Below are positions 29,953-39,550 of a DNA stretch of 64,000 nucleotides, piece by piece. The position numbers and the translations under genes were made by a program. The notes beneath the pieces were generated by a model. That model was not told where the DNA came from, made no database searches, and saw only the letters and a program-made list of their open reading frames with translations. Every line of letters starts with the position of its first letter. Within the stretch, counting starts at the first letter, position 1. The stretch spans positions 186,001-250,000 of the forward strand of contig OY282380.1 in the NCBI GenBank assembly GCA_958295885.1, read 5' to 3'. This DNA comes from Arenicellales bacterium (GTDB taxonomy: Bacteria; Pseudomonadota; Gammaproteobacteria; Arenicellales; JAJDZL01).

Positions 29953-30614
29953 ATTTTCAAATATGTCATGAAATTTTCACTCGTTTTCGAGAATCCAACC
30001 CCAAGCCACGTACCGAGCTGAATTACAGCAACAACTTTCAGCTGCTGGTCGCCGTAGTTCTTTCGGCTCAGGCAACAGACATATCAGTCAACCAAGCGAC
30101 CAAGCGATTATTTCAAGTCGCCCCGGACCCTCAGTCCATGCAGGAGCTCGGACTTGAACGTGTGAAAGAGCATATTCGCAGTATCGGCCTATTCAACACG
30201 AAATCGAAAAACATTTTGAAAATATGCAGAATGCTGCTGGAGGAGCACAATGGCCGCGTCCCAAACGACCGGAAAGCCCTTGAACTACTTCCCGGAGTTG
30301 GCAGAAAAACTGCGAACGTTGTCTTGAATACAGCTTTTGGTGAACCGACAATCGCTGTTGATACGCATATATTTCGCGTATCGAATCGCACTGGACTCGC
30401 CCCCGGCAAAAATGTGCTTGAAGTAGAAAAAAATCTGCTTGAGATCGTTCCAGAAGAATTTCGCATAGATGCCCATCACTGGTTGATTCTGCATGGACGG
30501 TACACCTGCATTGCTCGTAAGCCCAAATGCAGTGAATGCATGATTTTTGATCTTTGTGAATTCGCAGACAAGGTAGAATTCAGACAGAAAACAGAGACGA
30601 AGTCTGCTCCTTAG
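29949..30614 (+). CDS. nth: Endonuclease III
   Basis: DNA glycosylase/AP lyase for oxidised pyrimidines. 221 residues. The helix-hairpin-helix is LPGVGRKTANVVLN with catalytic K120; D138 is in VDTHIFRVSNR. The [4Fe-4S] cysteines are C187, C194, C197 and C203. It is coupled to rsxB. Its usual neighbour, the DUF1841 gene, is found 9 kb away at 39551 beyond an inserted block. Confidence 0.97.
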   Translation: MNFQICHEIFTRFRESNPKPRTELNYSNNFQLLVAVVLSAQATDISVNQATKRLFQVAPDPQSMQELGLERVKEHIRSIGLFNTKSKNILKICRMLLEEHNGRVPNDRKALELLPGVGRKTANVVLNTAFGEPTIAVDTHIFRVSNRTGLAPGKNVLEVEKNLLEIVPEEFRIDAHHWLILHGRYTCIARKPKCSECMIFDLCEFADKVEFRQKTETKSAP

Positions 30615-30939
30615 AAGCGCCAGTTCAGATTCAATTCAGATTTTTATTTCAGCTAAAAATACAAAACGACTGGACCGAATGACGCTGTCCATTTTCTGCA
30701 TGCAGCATTGGCACATGTTGAAGATAATACGAACACAATCAAAAACATATTTGATCTGTATATAAGATCTAAAATTAAGGTCCTTGGATTGACAAATTAC
30801 TCAATATGTCATGCAAGCACTAGATGGTATTTTCCAACTCCACTTCGCTTTGCGCAAATTTGGAGAAAAATTTAGTAATATATCGGATAGTTGCTTGTAC
30901 AGTGGCTATTGAGTTGCCAAATTATGTAAAAACAATTCG
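30615..30939. other. Intergenic, left junction of the inserted restriction-modification/IS block
   Basis: AT-rich, with no gene recognised. The nth end is ordinary and composition drops towards the methyltransferase start. Confidence 0.4.
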
Positions 30940-32358
30940 ATGAGTTACACACCCACGAAAGATCAAATTGATTACCTAAAACAAGACGAAAATGCATTTT
31001 TGTATTTTGCTCAGAATCAAAATGACGGAGTAATTGTTCAGGTATTAGGCAAGCTTGGTAGATTGAGCAACGACTGTAGTCGCAAACCTCTACTCGAGTT
31101 GCTGCAAAGCCGAAATCCGGCAATTCGCGCTCTTGCGATAAAGAATCTTGCGAAACTGAATGATGCTTCTCTAATTGATGTGTTTATCGATCATGGTAAT
31201 AATGACCAAAGTGCCGAAGTTCGGAGAGAATCAGTATCTGCAATCGGAAGACAAAAAAATGAAGCGGCTGTTCCGGTTCTAATCGATTTTTTATACGACA
31301 ATGATCCATCAGTCGTACTTCAAGCGTTGCGGGGTCTTTTAGTTTTGCCAATCACCCCTCAAATTTTTGAAGAACTATTAATTCTTAAAGAACATCCAAA
31401 TGAGATTATCCAAGACCTTGTCAATCAAAATCTTCAACGAAAGAAAAATAGCAGGAAAAATACTCCGCCTCATGACCAGTTTCCCGAATTCTTAAAGAAT
31501 TTGGTTGTTGGGGGCGACGTCGTAAAAATACTGGAGTTCGTACCGAACGAATCTGTTCATCTAACATTTACGTCGCCTCCATACTACAACGCCCGGGACT
31601 ATTCTATCTATCGAAGCTATAAAGAGTACTTGGGGTTTTTAGAGAGAGTTTTCTCCGAAATTCATCGCATTACACATCTAGGCAGATTTTTAATTGTCAA
31701 TACTTCGCCAATAATTGTCTCTCGAATCAGCCGTTCGCATTCCAGTAAGAGGTATCCAATTCCATTTGATCTCCACCCATTAATCGTGAACAGTGGTTGG
31801 GAGTACATCGACGATATTGTCTGGGTAAAACCAGCGGCGAGTGTTAAAAATCGCAACGCTGGGTTTTATCAGCATAGAAAACCTTTGGCATATAAACCCA
31901 ACGCTGTGACGGAAATGCTGATGGTTTATAGAAAAAAAACACATAAATTGATTGACTGGAACATGCGTCAATATTCTTTTGATAAGACAGAAGCAAGCAA
32001 AATCAATGGGGAATATGAGATTACCAACGTTTGGAAAATAGATCCGACATCCGACAAAGTTCATAGTGCTGTATTTCCATTGGAGTTGTGCAACCGAGTG
32101 ATTCGATACTACTCGTACATTGAAGATCTTGTTTTTGACCCTTTCGCGGGTAGTGGCACACTGGGCCAGGCCGCCACTAATTTGAATCGCAACTTTTTTC
32201 TGACGGAACTCGAACCAAAATATATTGCCCGTATAAAAGAAAAGCTGAATTTAGAAACAAATTTGTTTGATCGAGACCGGCAAGGAAGCCAACTTATTGA
32301 TTTAAAGAATTTTATCAGACTTTCAAATCACTTCGAGAACCGAAAAGAAAATGCTTAA
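30940..32358 (+). CDS. HEAT-repeat DNA methyltransferase, probably the M partner of a CfrBI-like system
   Basis: 472 residues. The first 170 or so form HEAT-like helical repeats (for example NPAIRALAIKNLAKLNDASL and SAEVRRESVSAIGRQKN). The methyltransferase domain has motif IV TSPPYYNARDYS (about 211) before motif I DPFAGSGTLGQAA (about 399-411), the beta-class order used by N4-cytosine and some N6-adenine enzymes. TSPPYY favours N4-cytosine. Low-GC composition, unlike the backbone, suggests transfer. A CfrBI-type endonuclease gene lies 5.3 kb downstream on the same strand with only mobile elements between, so the two probably once formed one system. Confidence 0.85.
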   Translation: MSYTPTKDQIDYLKQDENAFLYFAQNQNDGVIVQVLGKLGRLSNDCSRKPLLELLQSRNPAIRALAIKNLAKLNDASLIDVFIDHGNNDQSAEVRRESVSAIGRQKNEAAVPVLIDFLYDNDPSVVLQALRGLLVLPITPQIFEELLILKEHPNEIIQDLVNQNLQRKKNSRKNTPPHDQFPEFLKNLVVGGDVVKILEFVPNESVHLTFTSPPYYNARDYSIYRSYKEYLGFLERVFSEIHRITHLGRFLIVNTSPIIVSRISRSHSSKRYPIPFDLHPLIVNSGWEYIDDIVWVKPAASVKNRNAGFYQHRKPLAYKPNAVTEMLMVYRKKTHKLIDWNMRQYSFDKTEASKINGEYEITNVWKIDPTSDKVHSAVFPLELCNRVIRYYSYIEDLVFDPFAGSGTLGQAATNLNRNFFLTELEPKYIARIKEKLNLETNLFDRDRQGSQLIDLKNFIRLSNHFENRKENA

Positions 32359-32846
32359 ATTTAGTTGAAATAAAATATTAAATTAGTATCTCATGTTTTA
32401 GTATTCGTACGCTACCGATTTATCAATCAAACCGATATCTAGTTTTTTCAATCTAAAACCGAGATGTAAATTCAGGGAATTACATATTCGAACATTCTGC
32501 TACTAAGTTCACACCAAAACTCGCTTGAAGTGCAGCCGCAAGTGCGTATCAGTATGTGCTTGTCCAATATCGTGGGATCAATTTGTTGGTGTCTGAAGAA
32601 ACCAATGCAAAGACACCGGCTAGTCTGACTCTCATATTTTCACGTTGTTATAAAGATCTAGTGGCTTATGTAGTGTTCGTCAGAAAACTCTACAACACAT
32701 TGATAATAAATAACAATCGTTCGATATTTTCAAACGAAGAATTTTCGGTTTTGGCGGATTAACGGATTTAAAGGCGAATTTCGCTCACAAATGCCACAAA
32801 CCAGCAAAATCTTCACTTGATAGAATGAAATGATTAATAATTATTA
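32359..32846. other. AT-rich intergenic, nothing recognised
   Basis: Short frames only. It follows the methyltransferase and leads into insertion-sequence debris. Confidence 0.4.
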
Positions 32847-33140
32847 TCAATATTTTAAACGTTTTCTGACAGACACTGTGTGATAACGTTCGATGAACGA
32901 ATTCCAGATCGGCGAGAGCGGCCCGGCTTGGATCATCTCGACCTTCAGCGGTCGAACTTCAGGCAGAGTTGCGGGCAGTTCGATCAGGCCTATTCGATGC
33001 ATCCTCAGCAACGCCACGCGGGCGCTCATGTCCTTCAGACTGCCGTCAGGTTTGCGCGAATCCAACTATTCGCACACAGCACGAGAAGTCGCCTGTCGAG
33101 TCCAGCTTGGTTCGCGGCGCGCATCAGTCCTTCCATAACC
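32847..33140 (-). pseudogene. Fragment of a DruA-like (DUF4338) gene
   Basis: The minus strand encodes RKPDGSLKDMSARVALLRMH followed by RIGLIELP and WNSFIERYH. These match WKKPDGGLKQMSCRVAMLRM, QLIVLPPP and WNEYIERYHYL of the intact DUF4338 protein at 34267-35118. Another frame just upstream (to about 33140) resembles the preceding segment, so there is a frameshift; the C-terminal two thirds are absent. It is a relic of a separate, diverged copy of the same kind of element. Confidence 0.7.
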
Positions 33141-33179
33141 CAAGTTCCGCACTTTTCTCGTCCAATCAAGCATATTAGA

Positions 33180-33300
33180 AATATTAGTTAGAAGATATTT
33201 TTAATATATTAATATTTCTAGTATTATTATTCTAAATAATTACATATTATATTAGTTTATTAGTTGCTTTATTGCTTTAACTACTCCAATATTCAAATGT
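33180..33300. repeat. Extremely AT-rich tract before the IS1634-type element
   Basis: About 120 bases are almost entirely A and T, with many ATTA/TAAT and AATATT runs. It separates the DUF4338 relic from the IS1634-type transposase and is a likely insertion hotspot. Confidence 0.5.
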
Positions 33301-33381
33301 TGTTACATGTACAGTCCATTTGCCCCAAATCATCCGTTCCAATCCTCTATAATGACCCCATTGGCAATACACTTCATGAGC

Positions 33382-34230
33382 ATGTTCATCAAAGCCGTAG
33401 TTTCCTACACCAACAAAAAAGGACAGCCCCAATATGCCTACCAACTGGTGCAGGGCATCCGCACCCCAGACAACAAAGTCAGACACAAACTGCTACTCAG
33501 CCTCGGCACCAAATGGTCGCTTCCTAAACAACAGTGGCCGATTCTGGTGGAACGAATCGAAGACATCTTAAGCGGGCAGAACAGCCTGTTCGAATACGAC
33601 GCTGAAATCGACCGACAGGCCCGACAGATCGCAGAATCCCTGCGACAGCGCGGCTGGTCTGCCCCGACCGATGTTCAGACCAACCTGCAGACCGTTGATC
33701 TCGACAGCATCGAGCACGAACCGCCGCGCAGCGCCGGTGCCGAACGAATCTGTCTGCATGCGCTGCGCCAACTCGAATTCATCAACCTGCTCGAATCCCT
33801 GAACGTCAGCAAAAAAGATGCGGCGCTGTGCGCCGCTCTGGTCATCGCCCGCATGCTGCATCCTGGCAGTGAACGCGAAACCTTGCGCTGGATGCTCGAA
33901 GACAGCGCGATTTTGGAGATATTGGAACTGCACGATCAACTGCCGCCTTCGCTGGACAAACTGTACCGCTTGAACGACCTGTTGTGGAAACACCGCGTTG
34001 CGCTGCAGCGCGCTTTATTCGAACGCGAACGCGACCTGTTCTCGATTGCGGCCACGGTGGTGTTCTACGACCTGACCAATGTGCACTATCACGGCCGCGC
34101 CGATGGCAAGCTGAAGTGCTTCGGACGCTCCAAGCAGAAACGAAACGACTGTCCGCTGATCAGTTTGGGCCTGGCCTTGGATGCACACGGATTTCCGTTG
34201 CACTGCGAGCTGCTGCCGGGCAATGTCTCG
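33382..34230 (+). pseudogene. IS1634-type transposase, C-terminally truncated by an IS66-type element
   Basis: The N-terminal half of an IS4-superfamily transposase: MFIKAVVSYTNKKGQPQYAY, LARMLHPGSERETLRW-like helices, FYDLTNVHYHG with a catalytic aspartate, and LKCFGRSKQKRNDCPLISLG, LALDAHGFPLHCELLPGNVS. The frame is broken exactly at the left inverted repeat of the IS66-type element (34231); codons beyond this are IS66 sequence up to a stop at 34330-34332. The second catalytic half was not found to the right of the IS66 element, so that flank has been deleted or rearranged. Confidence 0.85.
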
Positions 34231-34266
34231 GGTAAATATTCGGCCAAGCCCATAGGCCGAGAGGAA

Positions 34267-35118
34267 TCAACTGTTGAGAATTATCCTGAAGTCCCGGCAC
34301 AGCGGGTACAGCCAGATATCCTTGATCGGTAATGTTGGCTTGGCGGAGGCAGCGCATTTGCCGAGTCCTTTCGTTTGACCGACATTGATCCAGTTCGCAG
34401 CCTGGTAGCATGTACCCAAAAAGCGCTGTTCAACGAAAGTCTCAAGCAGCACCGGTCGAATCCTGTAACGATCGTACCACTGCTGCGGCAGTTCCCGGGC
34501 GAGCCTTGCAAGCAGGTGCGAGGCAAGATTGGGGCACTTGATCCAAGGCAGAATGAGGAATCTTGCATTGTTTACGATCCGTGCCAGATTGGCTTCTCTG
34601 CGCTCCCGATTCCAGCCGATGAAGTCATCCCGGGGTGCGGTTTTCCATGCTGCGGCACCGAAGCCGAAGGCGGCAACGATCTGACGGTCTATGGCAGCGA
34701 AATAACGCTGCTGAGCGCCGGGCAGGGGTTTGTATCCAAGATAATGATAGCGTTCAATGTATTCGTTCCAAAGACGTGAATCAGCGGGGGTTGACACCCG
34801 CCACAGCTGAGGTGTTGGCAACTCATGCAGCGGCGCACGGATCGGTGCCTGCGGTGCAGTGCTGTCGGTGAAGCGGATGACCGCCCTGGGAGGCTGGCGA
34901 CGAGGCGGCGGTAACACAATCAGCTGATCTCGATACATGCGCAGCATCGCCACCCGGCACGACATCTGTTTGAGTCCTCCATCGGGCTTTTTCCAATCCA
35001 GCAGCTCACAGACCTGCTGCGACAGCCGGGTTCTGGAACTGTCAGGATGGGCGGCAATCAGTTTGCGAATGTGCTCCAGCTCCTTGGAACTGAAGTCGCG
35101 TCCGCAATATCGAGTCAT
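34267..35118 (-). CDS. DruA-like DUF4338 protein of the IS66-type element
   Basis: 283 residues from the ATG at 35118, whose first bases overlap the transposase TGA (ATGA); this start is preferred to the upstream GTG at 35175. The order of segments is typical: WKKPDGGLKQMSCRVAMLRM, WNEYIERYHYLGYKPLPGAQ, FGFGAAAWKTAPRDDFIGWN, NNARFLILPWIKCPNLASHL, ETFVEQRFLGTCYQAANW and IKDIWLYPL. The domain occurs in DruA of the Druantia defence system but more often beside transposases. Here it lies inside the terminal repeats, with none of DruB-E nearby, so a transposition-related role is inferred. Confidence 0.88.
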   Translation of the reverse strand: MTRYCGRDFSSKELEHIRKLIAAHPDSSRTRLSQQVCELLDWKKPDGGLKQMSCRVAMLRMYRDQLIVLPPPRRQPPRAVIRFTDSTAPQAPIRAPLHELPTPQLWRVSTPADSRLWNEYIERYHYLGYKPLPGAQQRYFAAIDRQIVAAFGFGAAAWKTAPRDDFIGWNRERREANLARIVNNARFLILPWIKCPNLASHLLARLARELPQQWYDRYRIRPVLLETFVEQRFLGTCYQAANWINVGQTKGLGKCAASAKPTLPIKDIWLYPLCRDFRIILNS

Positions 35119-36935
35119 GGCGGCTGTGAGACGGTTGAAAGACAGCCGCGTTGCGTTGATACCGCTGCCTCGCACTTTGAGATCAGAGAACTGCGCTGGC
35201 TGACTGCAGCCGGTGGCTGCGACATCTCAGCCCGTCGAGCCTCGCTCATCCGCCAGGGAATGAAAGTCTCAAGATTCTCAGGCGCCTGTCCGCCATTGGC
35301 GGCGCAGGCGCTGAGATATTCATACAGCCATCGATGGGGATTGAGATCCCACAAAAGCACGCTCTGAATGATTGAGAACATCTGTGCTGCCAGCGAAGCG
35401 CTCCAGTGACTGCCCGAGCCGCGGCAATTCTTGCGCAGCATCGCTGGGTTGCGCATCTTGCGTTCCCCAGAGTTATTATCAAGCGCAACCTGGGGATGTT
35501 TTAAAAACACCATCAGCCCCGACCAGTGATTCTGCAGACTGCTCAGCACCTTGAGTTGGGCCGGATGCATCTGTTCTGCCGACAATTCATGCTTCAAAGT
35601 CCGCTCCATCTGCTCGACCGAGCGCTCAAGCCGCTGCTGTTGGCGCATGAATGATTCGCTTTGCTGAGCCAACGGCCTCGACTCATCGAAATGCTCCAGA
35701 CGACGCGCATTGAGGTGGTAGATCTCGCCAATGCGCTCCCGCCACTCGAACATCCACGGCTCCAGTTGCGGGTACTGCACCGCAGCTTCGAGATAATCCC
35801 GCCGCATATGAACCCAGCAAAAGGCCAGTATGATCGCCGCATTGACCTTCGCCAATCGTTTGTAACCACTGTAACGGTCACAAATGACAAACACTTCCTT
35901 GAGCTTCTCAGACAGTGAACTGAAGTGCTTGATCGGAACATCACCGCTGCGCGTCGGCTCAATGCGGTAGATCACCGATGAAGCGCTCTCAAACACCCAC
36001 AGATACCACCGATTGCCGATTTTCCCCTCCATCTTCTCATAGACCTTCCAGCCGGTCTCGTCACAGTGAAATACCGAATCTTCCATCTGCCGCTGCATCA
36101 ACTGATCCAACAGCGGCTCGAACAACGGCACCATCTTCTTCAAACCGTCAGTCACCGTACCTTGTGAGATCGCCAGGCCCTGATCACGCATCTGGCGCAG
36201 CAGATTGCAGGTCGAACGACTGTACGAATACTTGCTCAGCAAAATCTCAACCCACACCGACACCCCCAGCAGTCCCTTGGCAATGACCCGCGGCGCCGGC
36301 TTGGCTGTCACCACGGCCGGAGTTTGACGGCAGTTGCAGGTCTTTGCATATTTTTTCCGCCGGATCTCGCGAAAATACGCCTTCGTAAAATATTCCAGAA
36401 TCTCCGAGTTGTCGGTGTTCGACATCGGCGCATAGGCCGCGCCACAGGAATCGCACACCTGATCTTCAGGCGCAACATCCAAGGTTTCAACTTCACGCGC
36501 CAATTTCTCTCGAGGCGTGCGTCCATGACCCTTGCCGCCGCGCTGTGCACCGCGCTTTTTCTTCGGCGCAGCCGACGCAGGTTCCAAAGCCTCGCTTTTT
36601 TTGACCGGCTTTTTCTCAGTTTTACGACCATAGACTTGTTTCTCCAACTGCAATACCCGCGCCTTTGTTCGCTCCAATTCCTCCGTCTGCCGGCGATGCT
36701 TCTCCAGCAGCTTCAAATACTTTCGGGTTTCATGCTCCTGCTGGGATTGCTCCAAATGGTAACATTTGTCTTTCCATTGTTGAGCAAGGCCCCGCCAACG
36801 GTTCACATCATACTTCAACTGAATATGCTCCTGCTTCGACAGCCTTACGAATTGTTTGGAAAAAGGCGTCGATGCACCTTTTCTCGAATCCGAAAACTCC
36901 GCAGGTGGGCTTATTGGGTTGAGCTCATTTGACAT
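35115..36935 (-). CDS. IS66-family transposase (TnpC-like)
   Basis: 606 residues, longer than usual. A coiled N-terminal region (about 30-105, leucine/glutamate rich) is followed by a basic linker and a zinc-binding part (VCDSCGAAYAP ... CNCRQTP). The DDE core has HCDETGWKV, VFVICDRYSGYKRL and ALDNNSGERKMRNPAMLRKN. The C-terminal part extends to overlap the DUF4338 gene. It mobilises the element whose ends are at 34231 and 37023. All catalytic acids are visible and no frameshift was seen. Confidence 0.93.
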   Translation of the reverse strand: MSNELNPISPPAEFSDSRKGASTPFSKQFVRLSKQEHIQLKYDVNRWRGLAQQWKDKCYHLEQSQQEHETRKYLKLLEKHRRQTEELERTKARVLQLEKQVYGRKTEKKPVKKSEALEPASAAPKKKRGAQRGGKGHGRTPREKLAREVETLDVAPEDQVCDSCGAAYAPMSNTDNSEILEYFTKAYFREIRRKKYAKTCNCRQTPAVVTAKPAPRVIAKGLLGVSVWVEILLSKYSYSRSTCNLLRQMRDQGLAISQGTVTDGLKKMVPLFEPLLDQLMQRQMEDSVFHCDETGWKVYEKMEGKIGNRWYLWVFESASSVIYRIEPTRSGDVPIKHFSSLSEKLKEVFVICDRYSGYKRLAKVNAAIILAFCWVHMRRDYLEAAVQYPQLEPWMFEWRERIGEIYHLNARRLEHFDESRPLAQQSESFMRQQQRLERSVEQMERTLKHELSAEQMHPAQLKVLSSLQNHWSGLMVFLKHPQVALDNNSGERKMRNPAMLRKNCRGSGSHWSASLAAQMFSIIQSVLLWDLNPHRWLYEYLSACAANGGQAPENLETFIPWRMSEARRAEMSQPPAAVSQRSSLISKCEAAVSTQRGCLSTVSQPP

Positions 36936-37023
36936 ACACGATTTATATACACTATTTGTGTCGTGGTGTCCATAGCTGAAGCAAATTTTTTTCTATTCGA
37001 TAAGGGTTGGCCGAATATTTACC

Positions 37024-37616
37024 ACTGTGTAAGAAACATCGTGGCTTTCAGATCACTTATTTTCTAATGAATCAAAGCAACCAGAGTTAACAAAATCACC
37101 GAATGCAGAAATAATAACCAGTGTCATCAAAGCACTTGCACGAATTTGAATGAACACAAAGTAGCTTTGCTAGCGGGATAAAACAACAATGGCTCGAGTG
37201 CCAGAAGACCCGTTGAGATTCCTAGCAAAGAAATGATGTCCGAGCAGGACTTGAATCTTGTGCTTCGCAAAACAAGTTGGAACTAAAACATGCTGCAAGA
37301 TACAATTCATGAATGTGGCACACGCTTATACAAGCCTAAGTTTCACTGCTGTGCCTTCAAGAACTCAAGGGATTTACAAATGTAACCCGATCTTTTAATG
37401 AGTGGTTTGTGAAAATTCGAAAAAAGCAGATTCATATGCTACGAATTTATTCTGAGTCGGGGATTGGCGTAATATTGCGTATAGGTAGAGGTCAGCTAGA
37501 CTGGCCTTGAAAACATGAGCTAGTCTTTGATCTGTCGTGAAATAAATCATGCATTTAAGTTTTAAATTAAAATCGAAAATATGTCTTGCTGTCAATTCAA
37601 ATAATTTACTTTCAAA
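37024..37616. other. Intergenic upstream of the restriction endonuclease; nothing recognised
   Basis: AT-rich, with no protein-like frame. It contains neither the missing half of the IS1634-type transposase nor a clear controller gene for the restriction system. Confidence 0.4.
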
Positions 37617-38537
37617 ATGTCTGTTAGCAACACTGTTGTCAGAAATATCGTCAGGAAATTGATATTAGGTGAAGACCATCGAGATGAAGTCATCAATCTG
37701 ATTGATGCCGAATTCTTGAACTATACAGCGGATTTCTTCAAAAAAATTGTTGAAGCCAAGCATTCCAATGTTGATGCTGAAGATTGGTATGAAAATTCTT
37801 TTCTTAGTCAAGAATTACCAAAAAATGAAATCATCATTCATGCTGGCCTAACTCAAAAAACAATTTTCAACATTTATGGTTCAGCTCGCAAGGACATTGT
37901 TGTTCAGGCGGCAAAGAAGCACTTTGCCTCGCTCAATTCATTGATTCAACATCTCACGAATCAGGAACAAAATCTTGAATTTTCTTTTTCGTTGCGCGTG
38001 AAGGACAAAAGTGTGCAACTTTCCAAAAAAGAAAGTCTAATTCTGATTAACACTTTAGCTACTAAACGGTCTCAAATTCGAGGAGGAACTTGGAGCGCGG
38101 TTGGTAAAAGAGCAGAAAAACCATTGATGCTTACACTATGCAAGTTGTTTTCTATTGATGAAGATTTGTATTTGGTGGATACAGGTTTTGCGAGCTCTGC
38201 CTACAGAAGAGAAGTGGATTTCAAACTGATTGGACCAGAAGGTGGAGTCAAATGTGAAGTCAAGCTTATGGGCAAGGGAAATCCCGAAAGTGCAGACGCT
38301 GTTTATTCGAGAGATACGCATGTTTTCATCGCGGACAAACTCTCTGATTTGGTGAGGAACCAGCTGGATGACAACAACATTAAATGGGTGGAACTAAGCA
38401 GCGGAGGTTTTCGTAAATTTGGCAAAGTGTTAAGTGATCTGAATTTTAATCCTCAGGAACCACCAAAGAATATTCGTCCTTTTTTAGAGTCAGTATTAGA
38501 CGAAGTCTTCAGCAAGCCATCTATCCTGACAATCTAG
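37617..38537 (+). CDS. CfrBI-family type II restriction endonuclease
   Basis: 306 residues. The second half carries the family hallmarks: GTWSAVGKRAEKPLMLTLCK, RREVDFKLIGPEGG and CEVKLMGKGNPESADAVYSR, giving a PD-(D/E)XK core D201...E214-x-K216. The CfrBI prototype cuts CCWWGG and is paired with an N4-cytosine methyltransferase; specificity here is inferred from family only. The ATG at 37617 follows AT-rich sequence without a strong ribosome site. The reading frame is intact although its methyltransferase partner is now 5.3 kb away. Confidence 0.82.
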   Translation: MSVSNTVVRNIVRKLILGEDHRDEVINLIDAEFLNYTADFFKKIVEAKHSNVDAEDWYENSFLSQELPKNEIIIHAGLTQKTIFNIYGSARKDIVVQAAKKHFASLNSLIQHLTNQEQNLEFSFSLRVKDKSVQLSKKESLILINTLATKRSQIRGGTWSAVGKRAEKPLMLTLCKLFSIDEDLYLVDTGFASSAYRREVDFKLIGPEGGVKCEVKLMGKGNPESADAVYSRDTHVFIADKLSDLVRNQLDDNNIKWVELSSGGFRKFGKVLSDLNFNPQEPPKNIRPFLESVLDEVFSKPSILTI

Positions 38538-38762
38538 TTCGCGTGTGCGAAGAAAATCAATTGCATATTCCAGCACCACACCTTAGAATACAAGTATTTA
38601 GTGATGTGATGACGCATTCACCAAATCTATTGGAGCAATCTCGACTGCGCTGACTAGTCTCAAGTGTTTGTAGTTCGATACGAAATCTGAGCGAACTAGG
38701 TGAATCGCACTAATTCTGAACACGAGCGACATTAACCGCCAAATTTACAAGCAGCTGTTTCT

Positions 38763-39430
38763 GGTTAATATCATCACTAATCCGAAATTCCGCGTGCCGA
38801 GTTGCCCAAATCCTCGCAGCCTCCGTCATCTTTGCTCTGCACAGTGTCCGAGTTTGAAGATCATGGACAACATGCCGTTACGATTCAGACAGCCCATGCC
38901 GCGACGTGTGCGGTGCCGAATCGCCGCAAACGTCGATTCAATCGGACCGGTGGTGCAGATGCTCTACCAATGTACCGCTGAAAATCGTAAAACTCCAACA
39001 GCAGGTGCTGGTCCTGCCGTCGGCGACTGAATTTCGGATACTTTTCTTGGGAAATTTTGACAAATCGCTCACGGGACTTGTCCGCATGCTCCCGGCTCTC
39101 AGCCATACAGGTCTCACGCAAAACTTCATTGGCTTTAGGTTGACTAGACTTCGGCAGTTGACTGAGCAAGTTGGCCGGCTTGTGTACTCAGCAGTGCTGA
39201 TGGTGAGCATCAGAATAAATTTCATCAAGTGCCGCCCAAACCCCGAAGGCATTGTCGCCGACCGCCAGCAGCTTCCTGTGCCCATGCTCGTTGATCCCAA
39301 TTGCCTGAAACTCAAATTCCAACGCTTGGGCAATCAGCTCGCGTACGCCATATCAAATCAGTTCGCTGAGCGCGGCCAAATCAAACTGGTCTGGATTTTC
39401 ATAGACAATTGCGTTATCTTTATCCATCGT
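38763..39430 (-). pseudogene. IS256-family transposase remnant
   Basis: Several minus-strand frames together give IS256 motifs in order: AIGINEHGHRKLLAVGDNAF, VWAALDEIY, CWVHK-like VHKPANLLSQLPKSSQPKAN, KYPKFS, LLLEFYDF, and TTGPIESTFAAIRHRTRR with the family-specific third acidic residue. Multiple stops and shifts separate these pieces and the N terminus is missing. Confidence 0.8.
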
Positions 39431-39550
39431 AGCGTCCTTCTTTTGTTACTTGTTTTGTTAAGTTGAATTAAAACGTTAACCAGATGCGCCGCTTTTACTC
39501 AACACCCTCGCGCACTACCTTCGGTAATAACTCATGATTGAGGAAACAAT

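Larger units (their letters stand above)
34231..37023 (-). mobile_element. IS66-type element with DruA-like accessory gene
   Basis: Bounded by GGTAAATATTCGGCCAA at 34231-34247 and its exact reverse complement at 37007-37023, a 17-bp terminal inverted repeat. It contains a TnpC-like transposase and an overlapping DUF4338 gene, but no tnpA or tnpB. The eight bases flanking each end differ, so no target duplication remains, which agrees with the missing half of the interrupted IS1634-type transposase. Confidence 0.85.

Noticed and set aside
33307..34332. Intact IS1634-type transposase as a single frame
   Set aside because: The last 34 codons are read from the end of the IS66-type element; the native C-terminal half is missing.
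34267..35118. Druantia anti-phage defence system
   Set aside because: Only a DruA-like DUF4338 protein is present, inside the terminal repeats of an IS66-type element; none of the other Druantia components, including the large helicase DruE, is nearby.
30940..38537. Phage-derived island
   Set aside because: No integrase, structural phage genes or tRNA attachment site were seen; all mobility genes are transposases.
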